Below are positions 10,468-19,965 of a DNA stretch of 64,000 nt, in pieces. Numbering within the stretch: the first letter of the stretch is position 1; every line of letters begins with the position of its first letter. The stretch comes from Calothrix sp. PCC 6303 (GTDB lineage Bacteria; Cyanobacteriota; Cyanobacteriia; Cyanobacteriales; Nostocaceae), in the NCBI RefSeq assembly GCF_000317435.1, contig NC_019751.1, positions 5,890,001 through 5,954,000 on the forward strand. The letters run 5' to 3'. A program made the translations under genes and the position numbers. The notes under the pieces were generated by a model, which saw only the letters and a list, made by a program, of their open reading frames with translations, was not told the DNA's origin and searched no databases.

Positions 10468-10563
10468 TTAACCACCAGCCGCAAATGTCACCATAATTGC
10501 TACTGATAGTAAAATTCCTGGGGTTAATAATGTCACTAACATTAATAAATCATGTGCAGTCAT
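10468..10563 (-). CDS. 31-residue single-helix membrane protein
   Basis: A short reading frame encodes about 31 residues, starting MTAHDLLMLV and ending TFAAGG. It is almost wholly hydrophobic after the first five residues and would form one transmembrane helix. An AAAGG-like ribosome-binding sequence lies about ten bases before the ATG. The composition resembles the tiny subunits of photosystems, cytochrome b6f and NDH-1, but I cannot match it to PsbM, PsaM, PetN, PetG, PsbT or Psb30. It stands alone upstream of the dehydrogenase gene on the same strand. It could be a chance frame, though the hydrophobic pattern and ribosome-binding site argue otherwise. Confidence 0.55.
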   Translation of the reverse strand: MTAHDLLMLVTLLTPGILLSVAIMVTFAAGG

Positions 10564-11254
10564 AATTATAGCCTTTTAATGCTTAATCTATATAGTACTC
10601 ATGACTATGTTAAACCATCTCTATGTAGGATCAGCTTAACAAAGGTTAAACTTTCAAATTTCCAGTACACTTTTTTCTTTACCTAAAACTGGTTGGAATA
10701 TAAATCCTACCTTACCCTTCAATCACTCCCAAAGCCAACAAAGCAGATCGCTATCCCTTCATACAGCCGATCAACCTTTAGGATTTTAATACACAATTCC
10801 AAGTCAAAGGCAGCGAAGGCAGATTGTAAGGAACTTCTCTCTACAGGTTCGGTGCGTCCCTATATTTTAGATATAGTATGCAATGCTAGCTGAGTGCGAT
10901 CGCTTAATTCTTCTAAGGTTAAATTGCTTTAGGAAAATCGCAAATTGATTACTTAATAGTATATTTGTCTGGAAATATTTGTAATTTATAACTTTAATTT
11001 CTCATAAAATTCATATCTTTTGATAGATGCCAATTTTGTGTTGATTCAAAAAATGTTTGCAACACATCGAAAATGGGAGACGCGATATAGCCTCTTACCC
11101 TTCGGGAACGCTAGGAGCGAACAGAGGAGCTTTGCTTTTCTTGTATGCTCGCAGAGCTATACGCGTCTCTACAAAGTTCATCTGTCGCATTCTTTTTTAA
11201 AATTGGTATTAATTTTATGAAAGATCTACCTTATGCAATTGTCATAGTCAGCCC
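10564..11254. other. gene-free stretch with a hairpin repeat
   Basis: No coding frame is supported here. The short open frames at 10693-10893 and 11020-11220 overlap repeat sequence. The second part holds a family-3 repeat element (11026-11210) with a long internal palindrome. Confidence 0.6.
11026..11210. repeat. MITE-like element, family 3, copy with GAGACGCG palindrome
   Basis: The outer parts match the element at 19742-19847 in reverse orientation: a TTGCAACACAT block on the left, and TTCATCTGTCGCATTCTTTT ending in AATTGGTAT on the right. The middle is a roughly 100-bp imperfect palindrome with arms GAGACGCGATATAGC and GCTATACGCGTCTC. The copy at 19742 carries a different central palindrome between the same flanks. 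Confidence 0.65.
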
Positions 11255-12043
11255 TTATCTATTGTATTCAGGATCATAAAGGCGAGAACGACCATTAAAT
11301 TTACCCAATGCCGGACTAATAATATAAACTGTTGTCCGAATCAAGTTTTCCTCACTTGTACAACTCGCCATTTCTGCCAACGGAACAACCCGAATTTTTT
11401 CATCATTCCATCCCAAACGATAGCAAATTGCCACCGGAGTATCAGCCGGATAATGAGTTAATAACTTAGTTTGGGCAGCTTCCACATGACGCGCACTCAA
11501 ATACAAGCATAAACTAGCTTGATGTGCCGCCAAAGAAGTTAATTCTTCCCCACTGGGGACTTGAGTTCGTCCACTAATGCGGGTCAAAATAATCGTCTGC
11601 ACCAAACCGGGAACCGTCAACTCAACTTTGAGTTTTGCCGCAGCAGCTTGAAAAGCACTAATACCGGGAATCACCTCAAAGGGAATATCAGCCTCAGCTA
11701 GTAGGTGCATTTGCTCATGAATTGTACTGTAGAGACATGGATCTCCCGAATGAAGCCGCACCACAGATTTATGCGATCGCACTCTCTCCACCATCACTGG
11801 TAAAATGGTTTCCAAGCTTTCCTGTGCTGTTGGCATGATTTCCGCATCCTGACGACAGAAATTTAAAATTTCCCTTGGCACTAAAGAGTCTGCAAATAAA
11901 ATTACATCTGCTCTCGATAACAACTTTTGCGCTTTTACCGTTAACAGGTCAGGGTCTCCAGGTCCCGCCCCCACGATATACACGCCTGGTGTTAGAGAAT
12001 TATTATCTGTTTCATTACTACCTTTCCACGTAGATTCACGCAT
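11255..12043 (-). CDS. cobM: precorrin-4 C11-methyltransferase
   Basis: SAM-dependent tetrapyrrole methyltransferase, 262 residues, that methylates C11 of precorrin-4 (or cobalt-precorrin-4) on the way to cobalamin. The N-terminal GAGPGDPDLLTVKA stretch is the uroporphyrin-III/precorrin methyltransferase signature. The HSGDPCLYS segment and the later PGISAF loop are the CobM/CbiF pattern. The N-terminal 20 residues before GVYIVGAG are polar and may not all be translated. No other cob gene lies next to it, so it is outside a cobalamin operon here. A candidate small-RNA locus points away from it just upstream. Confidence 0.92.
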   Translation of the reverse strand: MRESTWKGSNETDNNSLTPGVYIVGAGPGDPDLLTVKAQKLLSRADVILFADSLVPREILNFCRQDAEIMPTAQESLETILPVMVERVRSHKSVVRLHSGDPCLYSTIHEQMHLLAEADIPFEVIPGISAFQAAAAKLKVELTVPGLVQTIILTRISGRTQVPSGEELTSLAAHQASLCLYLSARHVEAAQTKLLTHYPADTPVAICYRLGWNDEKIRVVPLAEMASCTSEENLIRTTVYIISPALGKFNGRSRLYDPEYNR

Positions 12044-12490
12044 AAAATACTTCTAAAATCTTCATCAAAAAAATTTTTTCGCCATTTTTTTCAGTACCTT
12101 TCCGGATTCTCCCTCTAGACATAGTAGAAGTAATTGGTAGATGCACCCTGGTTAAGCCCTAGAGAATACTCTGGGGCATTTTTTATTTTTAAAGAATTTT
12201 CACGAGTTTATTAATATTCAAATAATAATTGCAGAGATTATTAACTAAGGCTATGCCTTTTTGGAATGAAATTCTGCACAATTGACGAAGAAAGCGATCG
12301 CTTTACCGGGAAACTCTGCCAAAGTCGTCAAGACAAGCAGTGTTTTATTAGATTACTTTAGGATTTACACAACTGGTACATGAATCAGGGTAGGGTGTGT
12401 GACACTTTGAGTAATCATATACGGTAAATTAGGGATTATAGTGTCATGCACCAACGAGCCATTGTGACAATATTGTAAGCCTGATTGTGA
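12044..12490. other. gene-free stretch with a small-RNA candidate
   Basis: Between cobM and the GTPase remnant I find no coding frame. It contains the candidate terminator-linked RNA at 12131-12191. The rest is AT-rich with one GCGATCGC site and no other structure I can support. Confidence 0.55.
12131..12191 (+). ncRNA. candidate small RNA, copy 1
   Basis: An autonomous-looking plus-strand unit. The sequence GTAGATGCACCCTG (12137-12150) is followed after five bases by a strong intrinsic terminator: 9-bp stem GCCCTAGAG/CTCTGGGGC (one G-T pair), 4-base loop, then a T-rich tail ending near 12190. The same 14 bases precede another strong terminator at 28069-28122. A possible -10 box lies in the TAGACATAGTAG region just upstream; no -35 box is clear. 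It does not read into a gene, so it is not an obvious leader. It does not resemble Yfr1 or 6S RNA as I know them. Confidence 0.4.
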
Positions 12491-13396
12491 TCACCACCAA
12501 GGAAAGAAAATTCTGGCTATGATATTGACAACTTTACCGACAGGGGTGGTTTCATCGACGATTATACCAACTGCTTTTCCGAGATTTTTTCCTGTTTCTC
12601 CCATAATCATACCTCCAAATTGCATTACGAGTGCCTCGAAAATACCTTGCTTTGCTTCCTCTTAACCTTCTCTGAACGATGTTCGTCTTTGATAAAATTG
12701 AGAAAAGTTACCTTTTTATCCTTTGGCAATGCATGGGTAATTGTCTCTACAAGCGTTCCCAAGTTATAGTTTTTGTTTTTCTTAGTACTGACAGGAATAA
12801 CGGCTGTGATATCAATACCGAACCTTTCAGCAACGGACTTACTTTTAGCATCAATATTTTTTTGCTGTTGATGTCCAGGAACTTTATTGGCAGTATCCCA
12901 TTCTTCATAGGGTTCAACTTTATCAGCCTGATTTAGTGCAATAATACAAGGCTTACCTTTTTGCAAGTGCGGCTTGACGATGTTGTGATAAAACTCCTCA
13001 TCGGAAGTGAAAGCCTTATCGTCTGCTTTGAGAACCCATAGAACTAAGTCAAATTCTGGTAAATGTTTCGAGTATAAGTCTTTATATTCTTGATCCCGCT
13101 CTCTACTTTCACCAATTCCAGGCATATCAACTAGTTTTAGATTGCCTGAGTTCACTTTTATAATCACTACTTGAGGTTGTCGCGTACAACTCTCAACATG
13201 AGTAACTTTTGCAGTATCTTGTTCAAAAAGGGCATTACAGAGACTTGACTTTCCTACACCTGTTTTTCCAAGAATACCAACATTTTGGCTCATAACTAAA
13301 CGCTTGAGCAAGCCAAAGTCTAATTTTTTCTAGCAGTTCTTGTGGTAATTGGCTCAACTGACTTAAGCTTTCTAATATATCTGCCTGCATATTCAT
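12491..13396 (-). pseudogene. P-loop GTPase gene broken by apparent frameshifts
   Basis: The central frame (12625-13293) encodes a TrmE/Era-like GTPase. It has Walker A GKTGVGKSS, switch II DMPGIGES and the guanine motif NQAD. Family members usually have about 40-60 residues before the P-loop. Such a segment is present in another frame (from M at 13396 through LLEKIRLWLAQAF) and meets the GTPase frame near 13300. At the other end, the GTPase frame runs into a low-quality basic tail. A neighbouring frame from about 12661 to the stop at 12491 encodes a plausible glycine-rich ending (EEAKQGIFEALVMQFGG...). The gene therefore looks like a roughly 300-codon gene with two frameshifts. The intact core could still be expressed from the ATG at 13293. 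Sequencing error is an alternative. Confidence 0.65.
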
Positions 13397-13517
13397 AATT
13401 AAGCACACTATTCTAAAGAAGGTTAAGTCTAGTGTTCCCAAAATCTATTTATTGCGTCACTACTTATAGGTGTTAAGGATGTACAAACAGCAAAAGTAAA
13501 CCTTAAAAAGAACTTTT

Positions 13518-14147
13518 ATGACCCAAACACAAGCCGAACTGAAGCTACTTACATTCGATGAATTTATGGAATGTTATCCAGAAAATTCAACAATACGTTA
13601 CGAATTACATGATGGGGTGATTGTTGAGATGCCACCAGCAACGGGCGACCATACAGATATTATCAGCTTTTTACTGGAAGTAATTCTCTTAGCGATTCAA
13701 GAGTGCAAGCTGCCTTATCGAATCTCAGCATCCACGTTCGTGAAAACACCCGATAAATCCTCAGCTTACATACCTGATATGTTGGTGATTAATCACGATA
13801 ACCTCAAAAATGAACCATTCTGGAAGAAACAATCTACACTCATTGATCCTAAATCCATACCCCTAATTATTGAGATAGTAAGCACCAATTGGCAAGATGA
13901 TTATTATGACAAAATTAGAGACTACGAGACTATGAGTATTCCTGAATACTGGATTGTGGATTATGCTGCTTTGGGTGGACGAAAATTTATTGGAAATCCC
14001 AAACAACCGACAATTTTTGTTTGTGAATTAATAGACGGGGAATATCAAATGACACCCTTTAGAGGAACAGATCCTATCGTATCCCCTACCTTTCCACAGT
14101 TGAATCTAACCGTTAAACAGGTTTTTGACTCTGTAATTGTAATTTAA
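13518..14147 (+). CDS. Uma2-family (DUF820) putative nuclease
   Basis: Uma2/DUF820 protein of 209 residues, a PD-(D/E)XK-fold family greatly expanded in filamentous cyanobacteria. Family marks include RYELHDGVIVEMPPA near the N-terminus, YIPDMLVI with the conserved aspartate, and the IPLIIEIVS strand carrying the catalytic-type glutamate. The segment KIRDYETMSIPEYWIVD is also typical. These proteins are annotated as putative endonucleases, but their cellular role is mostly unknown. The gene has no evident partner; the downstream lgt gene is convergent. Confidence 0.88.
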   Translation: MTQTQAELKLLTFDEFMECYPENSTIRYELHDGVIVEMPPATGDHTDIISFLLEVILLAIQECKLPYRISASTFVKTPDKSSAYIPDMLVINHDNLKNEPFWKKQSTLIDPKSIPLIIEIVSTNWQDDYYDKIRDYETMSIPEYWIVDYAALGGRKFIGNPKQPTIFVCELIDGEYQMTPFRGTDPIVSPTFPQLNLTVKQVFDSVIVI

Positions 14148-14233
14148 TTAAAATACTCCGATCGTACTACTTCGGTAATTAAATAAGTTTGATGTAAAAG
14201 GGGGAAGAAATTATTTCCCCAATCCCTTTCCTC

Positions 14234-15103
14234 CTACTCCTCCCCTCTCTCAACCGACTTTACAACATCAGGTAAAGGACGCTTGGCAATATATAACCAC
14301 CACAACCCAAATAACCCTAAAGCAATCCCAGTTAAACTTACCACCTGTGCAATTCGCAAAGGTCCCAACATCAAACTATCGGTTCTCAAACCTTCAATCC
14401 ACAACCGACCTAAACTGTAAGCTGGAAGATAAGTCAAAAATATGGTTCCGGTTTTCAGATTGAGTGTCCTTGCTAAACCTCGCAAAAATAAAGTCATTAA
14501 ACAACCAAATACCATCAAATCCCACAACGACTCATACAAGAAGGTTGGATGGTAATATTCAAAATCTTTCAAATCTAAGGGACGTTGTTCATAAGGAATA
14601 TATAGTTTCCAAGGTAAATTCTTCATTGGACTGCCAAATGCTTCTGAGTTGAAGAAATTTCCCCATCTGCCGATAGCTTGTCCCAAAATCAATGAAGGTG
14701 CTACCAAATCGGCTAGCTGCCAAAACTGGATTTTTTTGACCTTAGCGAAAATTAACGCTGCTAAAGTACCCCCTAAAATCGCCCCATGAATCGCAATTCC
14801 CCCTTCCCAAATGGCGAAAATCTTATCGAGACGTTGAGTATATTCTGACCACTGAAATAAAACATAATATAATCTGGCGGCGGGAATTGCACCCAGTACC
14901 AGCCAAATTGACAAATCACTAATAATTTCGGGGTCTACATGGCGACGTTTTGCCAGATAGCGAGATAAGGTGACACCAGTTAGTACAGCAGTAGCGATTA
15001 GCAAACCATACCAACGAATTGTAATCGGACCTAATTTAACTAGAGTTGGTCCTGGGGAAGTAAACTGAAATGCCAGAGGCAAAATGGACAAATCTATTGC
15101 CAT
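14234..15103 (-). CDS. lgt: prolipoprotein diacylglyceryl transferase
   Basis: Inner-membrane enzyme of 289 residues that transfers diacylglycerol from phosphatidylglycerol to the lipobox cysteine of prolipoproteins, the first step of lipoprotein maturation. The family signatures are present: IRWYGLL in the first helices, [14 protein letters not shown] (the Lgt signature with its essential arginine) and [14 protein letters not shown] near the C-terminus. About seven transmembrane segments can be drawn. The start ATG at 15103 begins [14 protein letters not shown]. The gene lies convergent to the Uma2 gene and downstream of sasA on the same strand, separated by about 190 bp. Confidence 0.95.
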   Translation of the reverse strand: MAIDLSILPLAFQFTSPGPTLVKLGPITIRWYGLLIATAVLTGVTLSRYLAKRRHVDPEIISDLSIWLVLGAIPAARLYYVLFQWSEYTQRLDKIFAIWEGGIAIHGAILGGTLAALIFAKVKKIQFWQLADLVAPSLILGQAIGRWGNFFNSEAFGSPMKNLPWKLYIPYEQRPLDLKDFEYYHPTFLYESLWDLMVFGCLMTLFLRGLARTLNLKTGTIFLTYLPAYSLGRLWIEGLRTDSLMLGPLRIAQVVSLTGIALGLFGLWWLYIAKRPLPDVVKSVERGEE

Positions 15104-15290
15104 ATGAGTAATACCTACAAAAATTAAATAGGAAGCTGAGTTTATTAATTGACGATTTCTAGAAAATTAGTAGCATACATTGGCAGAACACAAAATGCCA
15201 GTGAATACCAACAAGACTATAATCGCTTCCCATATTTTCGTGGAAAGCGCATTTACAAAAATAGTCAGCAGATTAAAAGTTACTTACTAT

Positions 15291-16511
15291 TCATTTAGGA
15301 TAGACAGGCAGTGTAAAATGAAACCAAGCTCCACCACTGGGAGATTCTTCTACCCATATTTGACCATAGTGGGCGCGGATAATGCGCTGGCACAAACACA
15401 GACCTATGCCGTATCCATCTTTACTTTCATCGCGTTCAAGACGGTAGTGATTTTCAAAAATGCGATCGCGGTTTGCTTCGGGGATGCCTAATCCGGAATC
15501 ACTGATGCTCAATTGAACTTTTTGGGTGGTGCGATGTAGTCCAGAAATGCCGATTTTTCCACTTTCAGGGGTATATTTGATGGCATTATCTAAAAGGTTG
15601 ATGATCACCTGGCGGATGCGTTCTGGATCAGCGTATACCCTCGGTAAGTCCTTGGGAATATCCGTGTCAATTTGTAGGGATTTGGCACTCAAGCGATCGC
15701 TTAATTCATCTAAGGCTTCAAAACATAACCGATTCAAACTAATTTTTTCGGGCTGAATAGGTAATTCCCGATCTGTCCCTCTTCCTACTTGTAACAAATC
15801 AACTATCATCCGCCCCATGATTTTAGTTTGAGAGCGTGCCTGTTTAAATAAATGCATCGCTAAACCGGGTGTTAAACGTTCAAATTCACCCTTATCCAAA
15901 TTAAAGTTATTTTGCAGGGTTTCAATGGCTATAGCTGCTGCCGTCAGTGGGTTACGAAGATCATGCGCCAACATAGCAATGATCCGATCCTTAAATTGCA
16001 ACTGCTCGTTTAACTTATCTTTCTCCTGCTTGAGTCGAAAAACCTCATCTGATAGTCTAATTAGTTCTGCGGATGCTGCAACTGAGCGAATTGATACTTG
16101 GGAATCTTGAACAACAGAGTTATGATTGGAGTTTTCGGGGAGGGTTTCTAATTCTAAATCATTTTGAAGTTGGAGATAAGTTTCTGCTGCTGCCTGCCAT
16201 CGGGGCCACCAAATTTTTAATTGGCTGATAATATTGCTACCTGCAATAGTTTGTCTCGGTTCAGGATGGATTTTAATTAGCGATGGTGTTGCTATCAATT
16301 TGAAGTGTTCTGCTAAATATGGTTGCTGTCCCACGTCAATTACTTGAAGCTCAAATTGGTACTCTGTCTGCATTTTTTTTAAATACGAGAGAATACGCTG
16401 TACTTGTTGTCGTGATTTTAAACGGTCATCGACAAATAGCAACAACTGTAGTGGAGCCTCAGAATGAATTGCCTGATCCTGGGAAGCTTGCATGTAATCG
16501 TGTTTTAGCAC
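15291..16511 (-). CDS. sasA: circadian adaptive-response sensor kinase SasA
   Basis: SasA is the histidine kinase that reads the KaiC oscillator and phosphorylates RpaA to drive circadian gene expression. The N-terminal KaiB-like thioredoxin-fold domain spans about residues 20-106 (LQLLLFVDD...[15 protein letters not shown]). A linker with coiled-coil character precedes the dimerisation/phosphoacceptor helix MLAHDLRNP with H183 and the ATPase domain (N-box [13 protein letters not shown]-boxes [10 protein letters not shown] and GYGIGLCL). The length of 406 is in the normal range. The start could be the first ATG or the seventh codon (MQASQ). The kai genes themselves are not in the window, as is usual for sasA. 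Confidence 0.95.
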   Translation of the reverse strand: MLKHDYMQASQDQAIHSEAPLQLLLFVDDRLKSRQQVQRILSYLKKMQTEYQFELQVIDVGQQPYLAEHFKLIATPSLIKIHPEPRQTIAGSNIISQLKIWWPRWQAAAETYLQLQNDLELETLPENSNHNSVVQDSQVSIRSVAASAELIRLSDEVFRLKQEKDKLNEQLQFKDRIIAMLAHDLRNPLTAAAIAIETLQNNFNLDKGEFERLTPGLAMHLFKQARSQTKIMGRMIVDLLQVGRGTDRELPIQPEKISLNRLCFEALDELSDRLSAKSLQIDTDIPKDLPRVYADPERIRQVIINLLDNAIKYTPESGKIGISGLHRTTQKVQLSISDSGLGIPEANRDRIFENHYRLERDESKDGYGIGLCLCQRIIRAHYGQIWVEESPSGGAWFHFTLPVYPK

Positions 16512-16649
16512 TGGTAACAGACCGATGACGCTATTAAAGATGATATCGCCAAACTATTTAGATGGCTATCTATTAATTAGTTGGATCTTATCTCTAAATT
16601 TAATCCTTATTTTAGACTTTTCATGGCCATATATCTTTTGTGAGTTTTT

Positions 16650-18101
16650 ATGCAGTTAAAATTGCCATTTTTTTTAACATCTTTGTTTTCAGGGTTATTC
16701 ATTTTTCCTAGCTTTGCCAATAGTAATAATACTTTAGGAGAAAGTAGTGATTTTTACAAACACACAAGTCAAATGGTGCAGGAACAGATTAATTTGGTAG
16801 CACGGATCGAAAAAGCGATCGCCCAACCAGATCCAAACCAAGTTAGAGTTGTGCGTGGGCAAATTTTGATTCAATCGAAAGTAATTGAAGCCTTTGCGAG
16901 AAAGCAAAACCCTGGTTTTAGAGGAACTTGTGCATCTGGGAATCGTGAAAAACTCAACGATGCAGAAGCTGAAATTTACTGCGGTTTGTATGCATCAAGT
17001 CAGGAACTGTTAAAACTTTCTCCATTACTCGATCGAATATTATCTCGTAGAGGAGAACTTGCCCTAGTCCGGGAACTACCATTAGTTAGCGGAGAAAGAA
17101 AATTCCATCCAGTTTTGGCAATATCAGCAATTGAACGTCCTCTTTTGGGAAAAAAAGCTGTCCCATTTGCCATCCAAGAACCTAACTTACCATATTCTTC
17201 AGTACCAACTGTAGGAATTATTGCTAAGAAACCCCTAGCTGATTATGTAGCACCGATACAGGCAGCGTTAGTGTTGCCACCAGAAGCATTATCACCACTA
17301 GAAAATGCCGAAGCTAAGTTAAATCAGACAAAGGCAGTATTTCCCCAGGGAATTAAGTTTGAAGATCCCAAACAGACAACATCCGCACTAGAAAATTTTG
17401 CCTACGGACTCGACCCCCAAGAACCACAAACCTATGCCAAATTTTTAGAATTACCCAAAACAGGCATTTTTCGTGTTTTGCCACACTTAGCTTATTCTCG
17501 TCCATTAAACACGTTGCAAAACCGCTTAGTGCAAACTGTAGGTGAACGTTATCCATTCCCTAGCTTGGGCGAAGCAACTAGTGAATTTAATCCCAGCTTA
17601 ACACTTCAGTTGGTGAATGATAACTTTCAAATGCTCTTAAAGGGGGTAGATTATAGTTTTATGGCAGATTTGGGAGATATACCCATCGAAAAACTGGATT
17701 CCGGCTTAAACAAAGTTTCCCCCTCAACAAGGGAATTATTTCTGAACTATCAACCACCGCAACAATTAAATGCGATCCAAATTGAACGAAGACGCTTTCA
17801 AACAGGAAAAGGGGTGAATAATAGTATCGCCCAAGCCAGAATTCCGGCAAAATTAAACCATACATACATCATGCGATCGCTACAATTCCAAATACCTGAA
17901 GCTATCATCAAAAATGAACGACTTACCCCTCAGCAACGCCTACAAATTGATACAATAACTAAGATCCAAAGCAGTGATACAGTAATTGCTTTTCGACCAG
18001 TTCGCCGCCGTCCAGACGGTAGTTACACTGTAATTTGGCGTGTTCTAAATCAGCTACCAAAACCCCAAATTACTGATTTAGAGACTTATTTACGGTACTA
18101 A
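16650..18101 (+). CDS. exported protein of unknown function
   Basis: I do not recognise a characterised family for this 483-residue protein. The N-terminus has a classical signal peptide: one lysine, a hydrophobic stretch FFLTSLFSGLFIF, and a likely cleavage site after SFA near residue 23. The mature part starts with a helical region and contains two cysteines that could form a disulphide (GTCASGNREK and AEIYCGLY, about residues 95-113). No membrane anchor follows. It was probably exported to the periplasm or thylakoid lumen, and cyanobacteria-specific unknowns of this kind are common. It is divergent from sasA and convergent with murA. Confidence 0.85.
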   Translation: MQLKLPFFLTSLFSGLFIFPSFANSNNTLGESSDFYKHTSQMVQEQINLVARIEKAIAQPDPNQVRVVRGQILIQSKVIEAFARKQNPGFRGTCASGNREKLNDAEAEIYCGLYASSQELLKLSPLLDRILSRRGELALVRELPLVSGERKFHPVLAISAIERPLLGKKAVPFAIQEPNLPYSSVPTVGIIAKKPLADYVAPIQAALVLPPEALSPLENAEAKLNQTKAVFPQGIKFEDPKQTTSALENFAYGLDPQEPQTYAKFLELPKTGIFRVLPHLAYSRPLNTLQNRLVQTVGERYPFPSLGEATSEFNPSLTLQLVNDNFQMLLKGVDYSFMADLGDIPIEKLDSGLNKVSPSTRELFLNYQPPQQLNAIQIERRRFQTGKGVNNSIAQARIPAKLNHTYIMRSLQFQIPEAIIKNERLTPQQRLQIDTITKIQSSDTVIAFRPVRRRPDGSYTVIWRVLNQLPKPQITDLETYLRY

Positions 18102-18171
18102 GGCAGAGTTTAACCGGGTTTTCCAAATTAATTGGCACAGTGGGTCAAAAAGAGGAAAAGGGTCAGAGACA

Positions 18172-18207
18172 GGGAGCAAGGGGGAAATAGCTCAGTCCCC
18201 CGCTCCC
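18172..18207. terminator. GC-rich hairpin between convergent genes
   Basis: Arms GGGAGC plus GGGGG pair with CCCCC plus GCTCCC around a 12-base loop. It lies between the end of the exported-protein gene and the end of murA, which face each other. No clear T-run follows on either strand, so it may be a repeat-type palindrome or a factor-independent stop of low quality. Confidence 0.4.
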
Positions 18208-18261
18208 TGCTCGTGAATTCCCCCTGCCTCTTGGGTAAGGTACCCATCCTCAAAAAAATGA

Positions 18262-19635
18262 CTAATTTTCACTCAATGGCGCAAAGTCAGCACCCGCTTC
18301 GGCTTCACTCAGACGTTGAATTTTCGCTCCCAATTGTTGCAACTTCAGATCGAGTCGATCGTAGCCTCGATCGAGAAAACTTAATCCTTTAATTGTAGTT
18401 TTGCCACTGGCTGCTAATCCTGCAACTACCAAAGCTGCTGCTGCACGTAAATCGGTACCTCGCACTGGGGCACCAGATAACATTGGTACACCTCGCACAA
18501 AGGCAACATTCCCCTTGATGCGAATATCTGCCCCTAAACGATTAAGTTCGGAAGCATGACGCAAGCGATTTTCAAATACCGTTTCGTTGATTAAGCTATC
18601 ACCTTCAGCAATTGCTAACAAAGACATAAATGGGGCTTGCACATCGGTAGGAAAACCTGGATGGGGCAAAGTTTCAATATTGGTAGCTTTGATCACGCTA
18701 GCTGGTGCCACACGTAGACAATCTGCTGCTTCCTGGAATATGGGAATTCCAACTTCCCGCAATTTGGCAATTACTGGAAACAAATGTTCGGGAACAACGG
18801 GGGATAGGAGTATTTCTGAACCTGTAATGGCACCTGCCATCAAAAAAGTTCCAGCTTCGATGCGATCGGGAATAATACTGTAATCGGTGGAGTGAAGTTT
18901 TTCTACTCCTTGAATTGTAATTGTACTAGTACCTGCACCCTGAATTTTTGCCCCCATAGAAATGCAAAAATTAGCTAAATCTACTACCTCAGGCTCGCGG
19001 GCAGCATTTTCGAGAACTGTTTCTCCATCTGCTAAAGTTGCCGCCATCATTAGGGTTTCGGTAGCACCAACACTCGGAGAATCTAAGTATATTTTTGCGC
19101 CTTGTAGTCTGCGATTATTTCCGTGAAGGTGAGCATTACAGATGCCATGTTCAATTTGAACTTCTGCACCCATAGCTTGGAGTCCACGGACATGTAAATC
19201 TACAGGTCTTGCACCAATAGCACAGCCTCCAGGTAATGGCATTTGGGCGATTCCCAGCCGCGCCAAAATAGCACCGATAGCGAAGAAGCTTGCACGTAAT
19301 TGGGTTACAAGTTCATAGGGTGCTTTTGACGTGGAAAAATCCTTGGCATTGATGACTAAAGCATCATCTTGGCGTTCAACCCGAACACCTAATGTAGTTA
19401 AAACTTGTCCCATCCGTTCAACGTCCGCCAATAAAGGCACGTTGCGAATACGACAATCTTCGGGACACAGTAAGGCAGCAGCCATAATTACCAATGCTGA
19501 GTTTTTAGCACCGCTAATTTTGACATGACCTCGCAAAGGTTGCCCACCCCATATTTGCAAGACTGAGGAGTCCGCTTCGGGTGCAGATTTAGTATCTGGT
19601 AAGCTGCTCGAAGAATTAATAAGCCTACCCTCCAA
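18262..19635 (-). CDS. murA: UDP-N-acetylglucosamine 1-carboxyvinyltransferase
   Basis: MurA catalyses the first committed step of peptidoglycan synthesis, the transfer of enolpyruvate from PEP to UDP-GlcNAc in the cytosol. The active-site loop contains the catalytic cysteine C138 in [15 protein letters not shown]. The conserved K44-N45 pair (SGAKNSAL) and the C-terminal [15 protein letters not shown] stretch are present. The protein has about 25 extra residues before the usual N-terminal LQIWGG. The 457-residue length is otherwise standard for cyanobacteria. The cysteine means it should be fosfomycin-sensitive by family rule. Confidence 0.96.
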   Translation of the reverse strand: MEGRLINSSSSLPDTKSAPEADSSVLQIWGGQPLRGHVKISGAKNSALVIMAAALLCPEDCRIRNVPLLADVERMGQVLTTLGVRVERQDDALVINAKDFSTSKAPYELVTQLRASFFAIGAILARLGIAQMPLPGGCAIGARPVDLHVRGLQAMGAEVQIEHGICNAHLHGNNRRLQGAKIYLDSPSVGATETLMMAATLADGETVLENAAREPEVVDLANFCISMGAKIQGAGTSTITIQGVEKLHSTDYSIIPDRIEAGTFLMAGAITGSEILLSPVVPEHLFPVIAKLREVGIPIFQEAADCLRVAPASVIKATNIETLPHPGFPTDVQAPFMSLLAIAEGDSLINETVFENRLRHASELNRLGADIRIKGNVAFVRGVPMLSGAPVRGTDLRAAAALVVAGLAASGKTTIKGLSFLDRGYDRLDLKLQQLGAKIQRLSEAEAGADFAPLSEN

Positions 19636-19965
19636 AAAACAAGTGATTTTATATGCTGAAAGCTGGTTTTCATCTTACAGCAAAGATTCAATTTCTCGAC
19701 ATTTTTTTGACAATAGCCACCGATCGAATCAAAATAATTTCATACCAATTTGGAAAAAGAATGCGACAGATGAGTTGGTAGGGGTTTAGCAGTGCTAAAC
19801 CCCTACAGGTTTTCTATGTGTTGCAATGATTTTTGGACTCGGTATCAGATTAATTGATTAGAGTGGAAGCTGAAAACAGGGAACAAGGGAACAGATAAAT
19901 ATACTGACCTAACCCCCTTACTTGCTCGGGAAAGGGAGTAAGAGTCATTCAAAACCATAATTGAA
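19636..19965. other. murA-leuS spacer with a dispersed repeat
   Basis: Between the leuS stop and the murA start I find no gene. The main content is the family-3 repeat element at 19742-19847. Confidence 0.7.
19742..19847. repeat. MITE-like element, family 3, copy with TAGGGGTTTAGC palindrome
   Basis: The ends are ATACC and GGTAT. The left flank is ATACCAATTTGGAAAAAGAA, then TGCGACAGATGA. The centre is a palindrome with arms GTAGGGGTTTAGC and its complement. The right flank carries the TGTGTTGCAATGATTTTTGG block. The reverse-oriented copy at 11026-11210 keeps both flanks but has another palindrome in the middle. The fragment at 49586-49634 matches the right half. Confidence 0.7.

Noticed and set aside
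11020-11220. 66-codon open frame on the plus strand
   Set aside because: It is entirely within the family-3 repeat element and its palindrome. The peptide has no protein-like pattern.
14201-14220. Hairpin GGGGAA/TTCCCC between the Uma2 and lgt genes as terminator
   Set aside because: The stem is only six base pairs with no T-run on either side. It may contribute, but is too weak to call.
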